A DNA stretch of 64,000 nt from Diplonema papillatum (lineage: Eukaryota; Euglenozoa; Diplonemea; Diplonemida; Diplonemidae): contig JAPJBO010000315.1 of assembly GCA_030068145.1 (NCBI GenBank), forward strand, positions 1 through 64,000. Reading direction: 5' to 3'. Shown piece by piece: positions 9,643 to 20,207 of the stretch. Both the position numbers and the translations under genes were made by a program. The notes under the pieces are model-generated. The model was not told the origin of the DNA. It ran no database searches and worked only from the letters and a program-made list of their open reading frames with translations. Each line of letters begins with the position of its first letter. Position 1 is the first letter of the stretch.

Positions 9643-12600
9643 TCAAACAGGGATGTAGCTCGAATTATCTACAGAACTGGCCCTTTTCTGCAATGTCGCG
9701 TACTTTCGCTTGTCCATCTTGATTGACTTGATTGCCTCAAGCAGTGCACCTTCATTGATGTCTGTGCGGTTTGTGTGCTGGCTTTTAAACAGAGGCCAAG
9801 TTGCAATTATTTTCAACTCTCTCCCCGGATTTCCCGATTTTTGCCGTCAGATCCACCAGCCCTTTAAATATTGCACTATAAGTGCAACTGACCTGACACA
9901 AGCTGCATACCCTTCGGAAGATGCGTCAAGAGGTGGAAGCAATCAGCGAACGACTGCCCCATCAAATCGCGTTGAAAGTGCAGAAGAAGTCCTGTATTCG
10001 TTGAATTACGTACAATTGCGCGATACACAGCACGTCCGCTGCAAACTCGGAGCCTGTGTTTACGAAATGCACTGAACACTCCGTTTCGACCCGTACCACA
10101 TTGGTCCAATGTACGCAAAATATTTAATTGCATTTTTTTACATGCTTTCGTTTGCGTGTATTGGCTTGCGTGAAGTCGGCTTTAGCGAAGCAAACGGAGG
10201 CAACCACATTCGCGAAAGCAGGTAAACGCAAAAACGTTCTGAACTGATAGACACACCTACTGCGGATCGGTGGAGCCAGGAAGAGTGCAGCAGAAAGAGA
10301 TCCCAAATACGACACGCAATGTTGATTGGCAAACTCTTGCTGAAGATCGTCATGAACCTGCGGTGGTTTCGGCATTGTCAAAGGCTGTTCTCCACAGAGA
10401 GTTCTTCGAAACATGACATGAATCCAGAAAGTAGAAAGTGATGTGCATAGTGTCGAATGTCTCCAAGAGGCTGGGCAATTGCTCTCGAATGGGGCACCAA
10501 ATTTCATAGTCCATGTCGCTCTTTGATATTTCGAGTCTACCGCACATTTGCGTCTGCGCCATGCTGTCGCATCCCCGACGCAAAGCCGCAAACCCGCCTT
10601 CCTCTCCTCGGAGCCTCTTTCACGATGCCTTCGTTTTCACTGGCGAAACTTAGCGCAGTGTAACAGAAATCGTCCACGATATTCGCGTTGGCACCGGCCC
10701 GCAGCAGTTGTGTAAATTTGTTGCATTAGTGTGATTGTCAGGCCTTCGCAGCAGTTCTTTTACGACGCGTTTGTGGCCATGCAGACTTGCACGAATGAGA
10801 GCGGTCGCCGTGGATGGCTTGTCCACGGTTTCCAACTGGTTTGCTTGGTCCACCAGCCTGTCGGATCGCATCTTCTTTCTTGTCTTAACTCACGCATTCC
10901 TTTGGACTGGGTTCTGGTTTAAAGGCGTTCAAGCCATAATCCATCCAGTGGTTGCATCACGACACTGTTCGATCGAACGCTACTCCTAGAAACGGAGTGT
11001 ACTTGAAGCTTTCACCGCTACTGAGCTAGATTTTTCAGCGGGGATCCCGCTGCAGAGACCCGCCCGCGAGTGACGAAAAGGCCCCCGCGGGACGAGCCAC
11101 AGTGGGATGTCTCTTATCAGCACAGCATACTACGCCTTGCATTTGCTCCTGTGTCCGCCAAACCCGTGGTTTTCGTCGGGTTTCATTTAAGTCTACTCCA
11201 CCTTGCTTTCTTCTGCAGGATATCGAGGCATACCAGTCGTAAACATAGCACTGTGGAGTGAGGTCTACAGCAGCAAAGTGTGCATGAAGCCCGGGAAGCG
11301 CATCTTCGAATACCAGATCATAGAGCCTGAGGTGCTCTCCAATTTCCTGTGTGGTGTATGAAATCCGTTCTACGAGCTGGTGTCGGAAGACAGAAATACT
11401 TGAGCCTAAAGTAGTAATGGTGGTTCGAACTTGGGACGCAGGAACCATTTGACGGTAGACTGCACAATTCGCTGCCGACCACCTCTTTGTCTCCGGTGCC
11501 CGCCATTGTGTCAGACGAGCCGAGGACCCATCTGGAAAGGCGCACGTCCTATTCTCCTTCGCAGGTAGCCCTTGCGCGTTGGCAACTACGTAGTTTAAAC
11601 TTGATATCCAGCAACAATAACCTGCGTAGTATGTGTCCATTCTAGCTCGGGCGCAAGTTTGGAAGACGAACGGAGCAACCCTTGCAGACAAAGGAGTAAC
11701 TCGACTGAACGGCACCGGTCCGAACGCAGCAGCGGTGACGCGTCGGCATTTGCACTTCTGGATGGGGCTGCCGCCGAGATCACTGATGGCAAGCGGCACT
11801 TCGTCCGCATGTGGTTAAAGGACATCCCATTCCGTCCTAAATGCTCGCTTGTGATGGATTGCATACCTGAGGAATCACCCGGAAAAACGAGATCAGATGG
11901 GTCTGGTGCACGAGATTTGCGAGCGACACGAAGACATGCTGCTGCTCCATGTGAAGCAGCATCATGGCTACGATGTATGACATGCCCTGAACATAGCCAA
12001 CGTCAGGTCTGCGATATTGTTTGACAGATGAATCTTGTCTTGATGGTTCGGGAATTATTGTCACACCAACCAAGAACCTACAGTGCAAACAACCCTGGAC
12101 TTTGTTGAAGATCCTGTTGCTGGCGCAATAACAAGCATACCTGTACTGCACGTAAGCCTGAAGAATGCCAGTCAGAGAATCAGCCATCGGTCCTTCTTTG
12201 AAGATTTGAAAGCTTGGGAACGTCCTGTGTGGGGCACGACTCGAGTTAGATACAGTTAGTTGGCACAATTCGTTTGCACTGAGCCTTCAGAATCCAGAGC
12301 AGCAACGTGAGAGAGAAACCGCCTTCACAGTCCCAGAGCCTTTTCCCCCTCGCTCATGGCCATCGCTCACGCGCTGGCCTGTCCCGAACATGTCAAAACA
12401 CGTTAAAAAGGCACAGTAAAATGTCACAGCCACTACAGCGACTTGGACCGTTCCCGGGAGCGCATCAAACCCAGCCAAAGAGTGGGCACGCGTTGGCAGC
12501 CCCAAATCCTGCCTCGCGCCCACCTGCATGCGTTCTCACAGCCTCTCCTGTGCTGTATCAAGAGTAGAGAGAGAAAGAGATGCGTTTTATTCTTGAGAGT

Positions 12601-13613
12601 ATACATCTAAACAAGTCAAAAATATGTGGGCCCCGCACACCCTCAGGTGGGCCAGCTAGATCCGAGGCGGCTCCCGGGAGGGACAGGGACGTGAGGCAGT
12701 CACGCCTCAGCAGTCCCAGGGCCTCACCTGTATGAGCTCTAGTGAATTCAAAGAATCGCTTTCATTTCACCAGCCCTGTGACAATAAGCATCTGCACCGT
12801 TACTGCCAACGCGACTATTCCGAATTAGAGTGCAAAGCATATCGAAAAGCAGGTGCGCGAACAGGCAAACCTCGTGCGCTAGCTTCGTTGAGAGCCGTGA
12901 ATGTAATGATCAGAGCTCACCCCAAATTATCGCTTTGAGCATCACTATGTAATAATCAGGGCTTCCCCAAATTCTATCGCTTTCAGCATCATAATCGGCA
13001 CTGCATACCTCGGCAAGTCAATGTCGATAGATGCGAGTGCGTCGTGGTCACGGGCCAAAACTGTTTCCGGGTTGACAGACCGTGCGGCCAGTTCGCCGTT
13101 CAAAGGCTGCTGGGACACTGCCATCGACTGCCTCACCTGCTCGCCCCGGACCCGCAGGATGTTGTAGAGGTCTTCCGTGATCTGCAGGCTGTTGCCGATG
13201 GCTCTGTGCCACAGCTCGGCCCGCACCTTCGAAGGGACGCCCTGCGCCCACATGCGCTGCGTTTTGCGGGCGTCCCGCAGCGCCTCCCAGTTCGGGAAGA
13301 TTTCGGTCTCCCAGCTGTCTATGGCGCGGAGGGTCGTCCGCTCCAGTTCGAGTTCCCGCTCGGCTTTCTTCCGAGCGGCGGTGCTGAGGCTCGCGATCTG
13401 CTTCGCGTGGAGACTCGCTTCCTTCGCACTCTTCGGAGGAAGCCCGCTCGGGCGCCCGCAGAGCCCGTTCAACAGGTCCGGTGCGTCCGGCATTCCGACG
13501 CCGGGCGGCGCCGTCGACAGCTGCGGCTTGCCCTTGAACATGAGTCGCATCTTGCTGAGCACGTCCGAGGCCAGCGTGCCGCCGCTGTCAGCGGGGGCCG
13601 CACCGTCCAGCAT
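9643..13613 (-). CDS. TBC-domain Rab GTPase-activating protein, seven exons
   Basis: The predicted protein has 414 residues and should stimulate GTP hydrolysis by a Rab GTPase in membrane traffic. Exons are 13613-13009, 12224-12141, 12008-11867, 11346-11234, 10357-10257, 9991-9911 and 9761-9643; all phases close and the frame ends in TGA. The TBC domain reads through every junction. It has WAQGVPSKVRAELWHRAIGN, then the arginine-finger motif IDLPRTFP (Arg split by intron 1), then the glutamine-finger motif YVQGMSY. These are followed by LPGLHAHF, WFMTIFSKSLPINIACRIWD, and FADCFHLLTHLPKG leading to a C-terminal DKRKY tail. The order and the short tail resemble the TBC1D12/14 group. The N-terminal 75 residues are low-complexity, then a charged helix (AARKKAERELELERTTLRA). 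Five of six donors are GTATGC. Intron 4 holds an ankyrin-like fragment, and the first exon has decayed tandem copies upstream. Confidence 0.93.
10625..10871 (-). pseudogene. Ankyrin-repeat fragment in TBC intron 4, interrupted by a 38-bp insertion
   Basis: From an ATG at 10871 the minus strand reads into an ankyrin repeat (TALIRASLHGHKRVVKELL). The frame is then broken by 38 bases at 10710-10747 flanked by a 9-bp direct repeat (GCAGCAGTT at 10701-10709 and 10748-10756). Skipping the insertion plus one repeat copy restores the sequence into LRAGANANIVDD and a second repeat, YTALSFASENEGIVK. Unlike the ANK gene at 41-47 kb, two repeats are contiguous here with no intron, so this may be a retrocopy or an unrelated ankyrin gene remnant. 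Orientation is the same as the host gene. Confidence 0.55.
12560..12730. repeat. Dispersed repeat, copy 1 (pair with 42.54 kb)
   Basis: This stretch begins with agagagagaaagag and contains gctagatccgaggcggctcc and gcagtcccagggcctc. It is matched by 42530-42700 (gctagatccggggcagctcc, gcagtcccagggcctc). It lies in intron 1 of the TBC gene. No coding potential is seen. Confidence 0.6.
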
Positions 13614-13815
13614 TCCGACTGTCCTTGTGCCCTAGCATGACATCAATGCAGCTTCTTTGGTTGCATGGCTTTCTTTCGGCCTGTTTTCGTTGTTCGAGTG
13701 AGACTGGACAGACTAAGAAAAAAAATTAGCTTTGTGTTGAATGTGCGTTATTGGTGGGGGCGGGGGCAGTGATTGTAACGCTTCCTGTAAGACTGGTGAA
13801 CGAACAATGACGCCT

Positions 13816-14190
13816 CGGCGCCCGCAGAGCCCGTTCAACAGGCCCGGTGCCTCCGGCATTCCGGCAGACATGAGCCGCATCTTGCTCAGCACGTCCAAGG
13901 CCAGCGTGCCGCCTGTCAGCGGGGGCCGCTCCGTCCAGCATCCCGACCCTGTGCCCTAGCATCGACATCATTGCCGGTTCTTTGGCCGAATAGTTTTATT
14001 TCGGCCGTTTTCCTTGTTCGAATCAGACTCGACAGAGTAAGAAAATGAGCTTGTGTTGAATGCGCGTTACTGGTGGGAGGGGGGGCGGTGATTGTAAACG
14101 TGTTTCCCGTGAACTGAGTGAGCGGAGGGTGCCTCGCCTTCTTTCACTCTCTTCCGAGGAAGCTTGCACACGCAGAACCCGTTCGGAGTG
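13816..14190 (-). pseudogene. Truncated tandem copies of TBC exon 1
   Basis: Bases 13816-14100 repeat 13449-13750, covering the first 45-50 codons of the TBC gene and the following upstream DNA, at about 80-85% identity. The copy has lost about 40 bp and its frame is shifted, so only fragments such as DVLSKMRLM and LLNGLCGR remain readable. A third, more decayed piece at about 14130-14190 matches the stretch just inside exon 1. The array has a period of about 370 bp. Confidence 0.75.
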
Positions 14191-14502
14191 AAACCAGGTG
14201 CCCAGCTTCAAGTTCTGAGGCATCACTGATTGGACACAGCTCGCGTTCCCTGTGGGACGGAGCACCGCGAGGTGGCATCCTCTTTTTGACATTCCGTGAG
14301 TTGGACCGTAAGGTACGCTTGAGTGCAGAGCAAATGTAAAGAAGGCGTTCAGCTTGACGTATTGACGGCTTGCTGTCATGCGGAAGCATGCAGCCGAGGG
14401 CCCAGCCGAAAGCAGGAGATCGGCCCAATATCAAGATCCAGAAGTCCCCCAGCAGCAGGTTTGGGCGTGTGTGGGTGGGTGTAAAGTAAAGGACAAGAAA
14501 GA

Positions 14503-14511
14503 GAGAGAGAG

Positions 14512-14546
<35 letters not shown>
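14503..14546. repeat. Microsatellite (AG)n(TG)n
   Basis: A run of about 8 AG units passes directly into about 15 TG units. It lies between the TBC duplicates and the rRNA-like fragment. Confidence 0.9.
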
Positions 14547-14548
<2 letters not shown>

Positions 14549-14732
14549 GAATAGAGCATCTATTTAGTATCCGAAAAGTAGGTGCGAGACAAGGCAAACC
14601 TTGTGCGCTGCCGAGGGGAACAGTTGTTTTGCCTTTCCGATTGCTCGGGATTTTCGAGACCATGTTTGAATCCTCGGTTTCCAATCTGTTTGAAAGTCGT
14701 TTCCTCATTCCATTCAGAATTGAAATCTTTGG

Positions 14733-14790
14733 TAATGATCCTGCTGCAGGTTCACCTACAGCAACCTTGTTACGACTTTTGCTTCCTCTA
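14733..14790 (-). other. Isolated fragment of the 3' end of 18S rRNA
   Basis: Read on the minus strand, this ends in the near-universal small-subunit rRNA terminus: TAGAGGAAGC, then AAGTCGTAACAAGG, then GTAGGTGAACCTGCAG, then GGATCATTA. The pairing GCTGTAGGTGAACCTGCAGC is a self-complementary form of the terminal helix. Similarity stops at the TAGAGGAAG side, and no further rRNA sequence is evident to either side. This is therefore a roughly 58-bp insertion or a piece of a repeat, not an rRNA gene. Confidence 0.8.
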
Positions 14791-15429
14791 GCTGAGAAAC
14801 ATTGCTTGGATTCGGGCTAGCTTCGTTTAACCGTGAATCTAATTTTCAGGACTTTCCCAAATTCTCGCTTGCAGGACACGAGAGAGAGAGATAGAGAGGA
14901 GACGAGTAGTCGGGAGTTGCGTCTCCCCACAAGGGCGAACGAAGTAGATCAGGCATCCGCCGCCTGGAGCTGCACGGTCTGCTTCTGTGGTTATGAAGTT
15001 TTGTGCGTGACAGAATGACTACACATTCCTTCGCTACGTGCGGAGACACCGTAAACGTTTTCCTGGGCGCACAAACAACTTTGACAGATCCACATTGTAC
15101 TCGAAGGTTTAACGCTGCCGTACCCTTTTTTGACGCGACACCGCGTACGTAAGTTTGCACGGACTCCGCTGTGCTTTTACCGACGGGGGAGAAACGACTA
15201 AAGCAACTACTGCCAAATGAATCAAAATGGGTATTTCTTTGTGGTTCCGACGATCCCGTATGGGCGCGCGGCTTTTATTTTGTTTTGGACAGTTCCCGTC
15301 TGCTCCTTCCGTGAATCGCAACTGACGGCCTCATCGAGTATTTCCTACGAAGCAGGTGATTGTGCTTATTCGGAAAAGAAACAGTACGAAACAAGAGCAT
15401 GGGGCTTCGTTGTGAAGAACGGTACACAA

Positions 15430-15560
15430 TAAAAATGCATACATGTCGCTGAGCTTCTTCCTGCAGCCTCTCTTCGCACACAGCTCGCTTCTGCTCCAGA
15501 AGTTGCTGGCTTGCGAGGTAGTGTACGACAGGAACCTGTTTCATTGATCCTGAAATGCTT
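15430..15560 (-). other. Possible internal exon of an unrecognised gene
   Basis: The minus strand has a CAG acceptor followed by an open frame containing MKQVPVVHYLASQQLLEQ and a glutamate/glutamine-rich helix, ending at CAT|GTATGC, the favoured donor of this window. A second candidate exon (16386-16273) starts at an ATG 26 bp downstream of the LRR gene stop and ends at CAG|GTACGT. It would encode 38 residues including QSRCRFRECFVHVSFHTICD. I could not link the two in phase or find the ends of the gene. Confidence 0.3.
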
Positions 15561-15829
15561 TTACTTTTCAGAACTGAGCAGAAAACTCCGGTTTACTGGT
15601 ATGAAGGATAATTGAGTCGCAGCTCTTAACGAGACAGATAGGAAGAAGGCGTTTTGAATCTTCGCTTTTTCTCACGAAAGGGGGCCAGCGGGCTCCGGGG
15701 CCCGGTTAGCGTTCAGCCAGCCTGCGGGCATCCTTGGTCGGATGCATCACTGTTTTCCAACTTTCGAGGTGCCAAAGTGACTTCAATGTTTCATCCGGAC
15801 CCAAATCTGTAAACATCGCCTTTTCCGGC

Positions 15830-16060
15830 AGTGCCTGTGTTCATATGTGCTCAACACCGCAGGCCCCGTCTGCGCCGTGTCTTTTGAGCCACGAACACAT
15901 AAGCCGGACCATCATCAGCAGAACCCTAAGTATCTGCAGACAGGACAGCGGTGCGAGTCAGCGTTGTCAGGCGGCTGTTCGTAGCTCGCTACGGCCAGGG
16001 ACCACCCGTGTTGCTGGACAGGCAAAACCGTCACAGGGAAAACGCTACAACCGCGTCTGT
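15830..16060. repeat. Dispersed repeat, copy 1 (pair with 23.4 kb)
   Basis: Shared words with 23405-23600 include atatgtgctca-caccgca, cggaccatcatcag and ggcggctgttcgtagctcgc. The pair is moderately diverged, in the same orientation, and non-coding. Confidence 0.65.
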
Positions 16061-16411
16061 GCAATCAGTTGGAAAACTCAGGGCCCCCGATATGGCGAGA
16101 TCGCGCAAGTGCCACAGCCTCAGGAAAGAAAAAACTGGGCGGTGAGGAATTCCCCCAAAAAAGCGAAATTGCACTCGGCTGAGCGAACAGAGGCAATAAA
16201 AGCAATTCTGCTTGCGTTCAGTGTACGAAAATAATCTTCAGCTGGCGCGGAAAAAAGAAAAGTAATACGTACCTGGGGCACGTCGCAGATTGTGTGAAAG
16301 CTCACGTGCACGAAGCATTCGCGGAATCTGCACCGCGATTGATCGCAGTCTCCAGCCGGTGGTGGCTGTGGCGCATTGAGCTTCATCTGTTTGAGTGCAA
16401 TCACTTTTCCG

Positions 16412-18676
16412 CTAGTAGCAGTTGTACATGACCCACTTGATATGTGGTTTGACATTGTCATACGTCAAACCCTGCTGTGTCGGATATGGGCCTACGAGCG
16501 TGTTAGTCAGTAGAGGACCCACCAACGCACACAACAGAAATGCATACCGATGCTTCGTCTGCTACATCGTCTGGTCGCAAGAGAGGGTTGTTGTGGACGA
16601 ACAGAGTCCGCAGACTTCGCATTTCGAGAACGCCGCTGGGAAGGGCCTTGATATGATTCGTGTCTGCCTGGAGCTCTTGCAACTGCTTCAGATTCCAGAT
16701 TTCATGGGGGAGCTCCTGTTGGCGTGGTTGGTGGGCGATTTGTGACTCTTTCGAATTATTCTTGCCGAGGCAAGAAACCCGCCGGCCTTCTTGGGCTGAT
16801 TACACGGATCAAGCTGTGCAAAGCAGAAGCAAGTCGCACCATTTTGAGCCATGCCGACTAAAGAACCAGATCAGGAGGATCGGGGCAAGAGCATGACGGT
16901 CAACCGCAGCATGCAAAAGCTTGAGTCGGGTTTTAGAGAGTTTGCAGTGCCTCAACCATGATGCAACAGTTTGGGAGGTCGGCCGCCACTTGACCCGCAG
17001 GCCGCAGCGCCGCCGAACACGTGAAGATTGGCTCTCGTGTAGCAAGCTTCCAGGTACTCGCATTAAAAGAGGGGAGCTGTCGCTGCTCATCCGCCAGATC
17101 CGTCCTGAAGTGGCCTACCTGCTGCTCTAAAGTTGAGAACATACCGAAAGCCTGTTGTTGTTTACGTGGAGGCGTTCGAGATGTCGAAGCTTCCCGATTT
17201 CTGAGGGAAGAGCTTCGAGGTTGTTGTATGATAGATTCAGCCTGCGGAGATTAAGATTGAAGTAGGAAATTCAGCTCACACTGGTGCGGCAGACAGTGGT
17301 GCTTGCAACGTTCTTCCGACTCCGGACCGCTGAACGTGCACTTGAACCTGAGAAAAAATGCACGCGGACTTTCCCGGTATCTATCGCTACTGCTGCCACA
17401 GACTCCAGCTTTTGCCAGCGAAGCTCTTGCCGGAGGCTCTTATTTGTGTTGCTCACGATTGCGACAGTCGGAGAACCTGACATCATTTGAGGCAGGATCG
17501 ACAGCCCCTTTGCGAAGAACTAAAGAATCACTACGCTACCGTCAGAAGCTGATAGAGCAGAAGCTCTTGCGGGAGGCTCTCGTTTGTGTTGCTCACGATT
17601 GCGACAGTCGGAGAACCTGACACAATTTGAGGCAGGATCGACAGCCCCTTTGCGAGAAAGCTAAGAACTAAAGAATCACTACACTACCGTCAGAAGCTGA
17701 TAGGGCTCTTGCGGGAGGCTCTTGTTTGTGTTGCTCACGATTGCGACAGTCGGAGAACCTGACACAATTTGAGGCAGGATCGACAGCCCCTTTGCGAGAA
17801 AGCTAAGAACTAAAGAATCACTACACTACCGTCAGAAGCTGATAGGGCAGAAGCTCTTGCGGGCTTGCACCGACTTGAAGTCGTGTGCTATCACTCGATT
17901 GACCTGTTTCATCCACACACCGCCGCTATTGCTAGCGTTGGTTCTTATGTCGAAAGCTGCGACGAAATTACTCCTGAGACTGAAGCGACAGTTTGCAGTG
18001 ACGAGCTTCTCAATTCCTCCAACAAATTATGTTCGTGAGGCAAGGCATACCAGGTAAGGCTTGTCAGGTTGCCGATAGAAGGCGGAAGGGAGGAGAGTTG
18101 GTAGCAGTTGTCGATGTGAAGGACCGTGAGGTTGGGCTTCAAAATCTTGACTTCATCCTGAATGTGAGGCTTTCGGTCGAAGAAAAAGGAGACAGAAGAA
18201 GAAGAGGTTTTCGGCGCATGTACATGGCATGTGCTCATGACGAGGCTGAACACTGTCGGCAGATGGGAGCTGTCTTCAGAATGGACATCCTCCGACGTAA
18301 ACACTTGGCCGCGCACGAGTGCCGAACACGGTCTTATGTGGCGATCCCGGGCATCTTGGCTGGGCAAGTTGCCGTGGCTCTGCAAATGGAAGGACAGGCA
18401 CATCTACTCCGCGGATGGGCAGTGCGGTGGCACCACGCAGGGTGCGCTGTGAAAGGGAACTGCTGCTACCCGAGTTTGGTGTTGCCCGGGTAGCTTTGGG
18501 GCAGAGAGAAACTAGTGAACAGAACATCGAAGAAGAGAGCACACCGGCAGTCGTTTAAGTTCGTGGTTGTGGCAAAAATAGAAGGACGTCTCGCCTCTCT
18601 CGAGAGCGTCGTGGAAGTCTTCGCACAGCTGGTCTTCGACAGCCTCCTCCTCCGTCTCGGACAAGTGTGCGGTCAT
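16412..18676 (-). CDS. Small leucine-rich-repeat protein, five exons
   Basis: The predicted protein has 188 residues and is an all-LRR scaffold, probably cytoplasmic since no signal or membrane segment is seen. Exons are 18676-18545, 18157-18051, 17241-17145, 16715-16548 and 16474-16412; phases are 0, 2, 0, 0 and the frame ends in TAG. After an acidic N-terminus (MTAHLSETEEEAVEDQL), repeats read LTVLHIDNCYQLSSLP, LTWLNLSYNNLEALP, LERLHVNNNRLSELP, LQELQADTNHIKALP and LRTLFVHNNPL. Then comes a short tail. The repeat register is unbroken across three introns, which is the main support for the model. Donors are GTGTGC, GTATGC, GTATGT and GTATGC. The size and LxxLP repeats resemble LRRC57/LRRC58-like proteins, but orthology is not claimed. 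Intron 2 contains a tandem repeat (17.4-17.9 kb). Confidence 0.88.
17400..17945. repeat. Tandem repeat of about 140 bp inside LRR intron 2
   Basis: Three full units and a fourth partial one carry gaagctcttgcgggaggctc, tgtgttgctcacgattgcga and gaggcaggatcgacagcccc. The last unit runs into a segment (17838-17945) repeated nearly unchanged at 27608-27725 (gcttgcaccgacttgaag and following). The intron therefore appears to have expanded by duplication of part of a dispersed element. Confidence 0.8.
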
Positions 18677-18732
18677 TTCTTTTTCTCTTGTGCTGTCACC
18701 CTCTCCCTACCTGCTGTTTCTCGGAAGTCTCA

Positions 18733-18880
18733 CTCAGGACGTTGTCGTGTAGGGGCAGACCCGCATGACCTCACGTTCGTTCACGTGTTTCGGTAGTTTC
18801 AGCACTTGGGAATCCCTTCGGTTCTTTGTCTGGCAGCTTTTGTCGAGCATTTCCCTCCAAGCCGGGGCGTATGTAAATAC
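18733..18880. repeat. Dispersed repeat family R2, copy 1
   Basis: The stretch contains gacccgcatgacctcacgtt, cagcacttgggaatcccttc and tgtcgagcatttc. Longer copies occur at 51905-52125 and from 63800 to the window end, all in the same orientation. The element has no ORF. Confidence 0.8.
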
Positions 18881-19494
18881 TTGGCGATCGATCCGCCCAT
18901 GACCCGTGCTGCTAGCTGTAACATGTATGCTGGGGGGCAACCGCCTCCTTTTACGTGGAGCAGCGGAGTGCACCAGCTTCGTCCATCTTGTTGCAGCATT
19001 CCTCGCTCCCTTTGCTGTTGGTCGGGATCGATCGCTGGCTGCTGGACCGCTGGGAGTCCCCCATCAGGGTTCCACGGGGTGCTCGCACAAGCGCTGCTTG
19101 AGCAGGTTCCACGGCGCGGCTCGGATGAACGGCGGACTGGCGTGGCTTGCCGGACCTGAGCACCAGGAAGGTGCTCGCGCAAACGCCGGACTGGGGCAAA
19201 AGGTTTGATTCCGTCAACGAACGAGATCTCGATCCTTAAATAGATGGGCGTGTCGTTGTAGGAGGTGTCTTTCGGCATCGGCGGCTTGCTGCGTACCCAA
19301 GGGGACTGCGCGCGACTTATAGCGCGCCGAAGAGCGAGCCAATAGCAGGCCTGTGATGCTCCTAAATGTCCTGAACCGGATCCAACATGTTTATATAAAT
19401 CAGGCCGGTGCTGACTCGTTTCGATGCAGGGCCACGGGCACCGAGTATTTCAAGCCGTTCGTATCTTATGACAAGGGCAAAAGCGGTGGAAGGG

Positions 19495-20010
19495 ATGCGA
19501 CTTCTTAGCGTGTAGGTGGGGCAGGAGAACGCAATGCGCTGCCTGCCACTCGGGCGGCGGGTTGCGTGGGCCGTCAACCACATTTCTTGTGCTGGACAAA
19601 CGCGGTAAACAGACCACCGATGGCAGACCACAGATAGATCATCGACCGCAGAGCACGCTAGGAGCAGACCACTGGGAAGAACATGGCTAGATCGCCAGGA
19701 GCAGATTGCTCGGTTGAAGAACGTGGGTAATAGCAGACCACAGATAGATCATCGAGAGAGAGAGACGAGACATCGATAGCACATCAATAGGATCATCAAG
19801 AGTCGTTTGCAGGCAAGTGAGTACCACTCCACTTTCTCGAGTAGAGACTGGGCTCGATTGCGTTGGCGGCGGCAATGCGCTGCCGCAGGTGCTCCCCCGC
19901 GAGCACCGGAGGATACCGGGCCGGCGCCGTTTGGTCCAAGCTGCGCACCACGGCGTCGTAGCTCGGGGCGACCGCATCTTGTCGCCGGACCACGCGAGCA
20001 GGTCGCTCGA
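19495..20010 (-). pseudogene. Two decayed copies of the 3' end of the 2OG oxygenase gene
   Basis: Bases 19791-20010 repeat 20203-20480 almost exactly but lack about 68 bp in the middle, which removes the arginine-binding motif region and breaks the frame. A more diverged piece at about 19500-19600 matches precisely the region missing from the first copy (GRQRIAFSCPT against GRQSIAFFCAPS in the gene). Between and around them lie degenerate tandem units of tagcagaccacagatagatc. Both copies lie downstream of the intact gene in its direction of transcription. Confidence 0.8.
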
Positions 20011-20207
20011 TTGCAGCGTGAATAGATTGCCAATAGCAGGCCACATATAGATCATCGATCACAGAGCACGGATATATTACTAATAGCAGACCACAGATCC
20101 AAAGATAGATCAGCGATCACAGAGTGTGGATAGATTACCAACACCAGACCACAGGTAGATCATCGAGAGAGAGACGGCACATCACCGACCTCTTGTTTGT
20201 CGGATCA

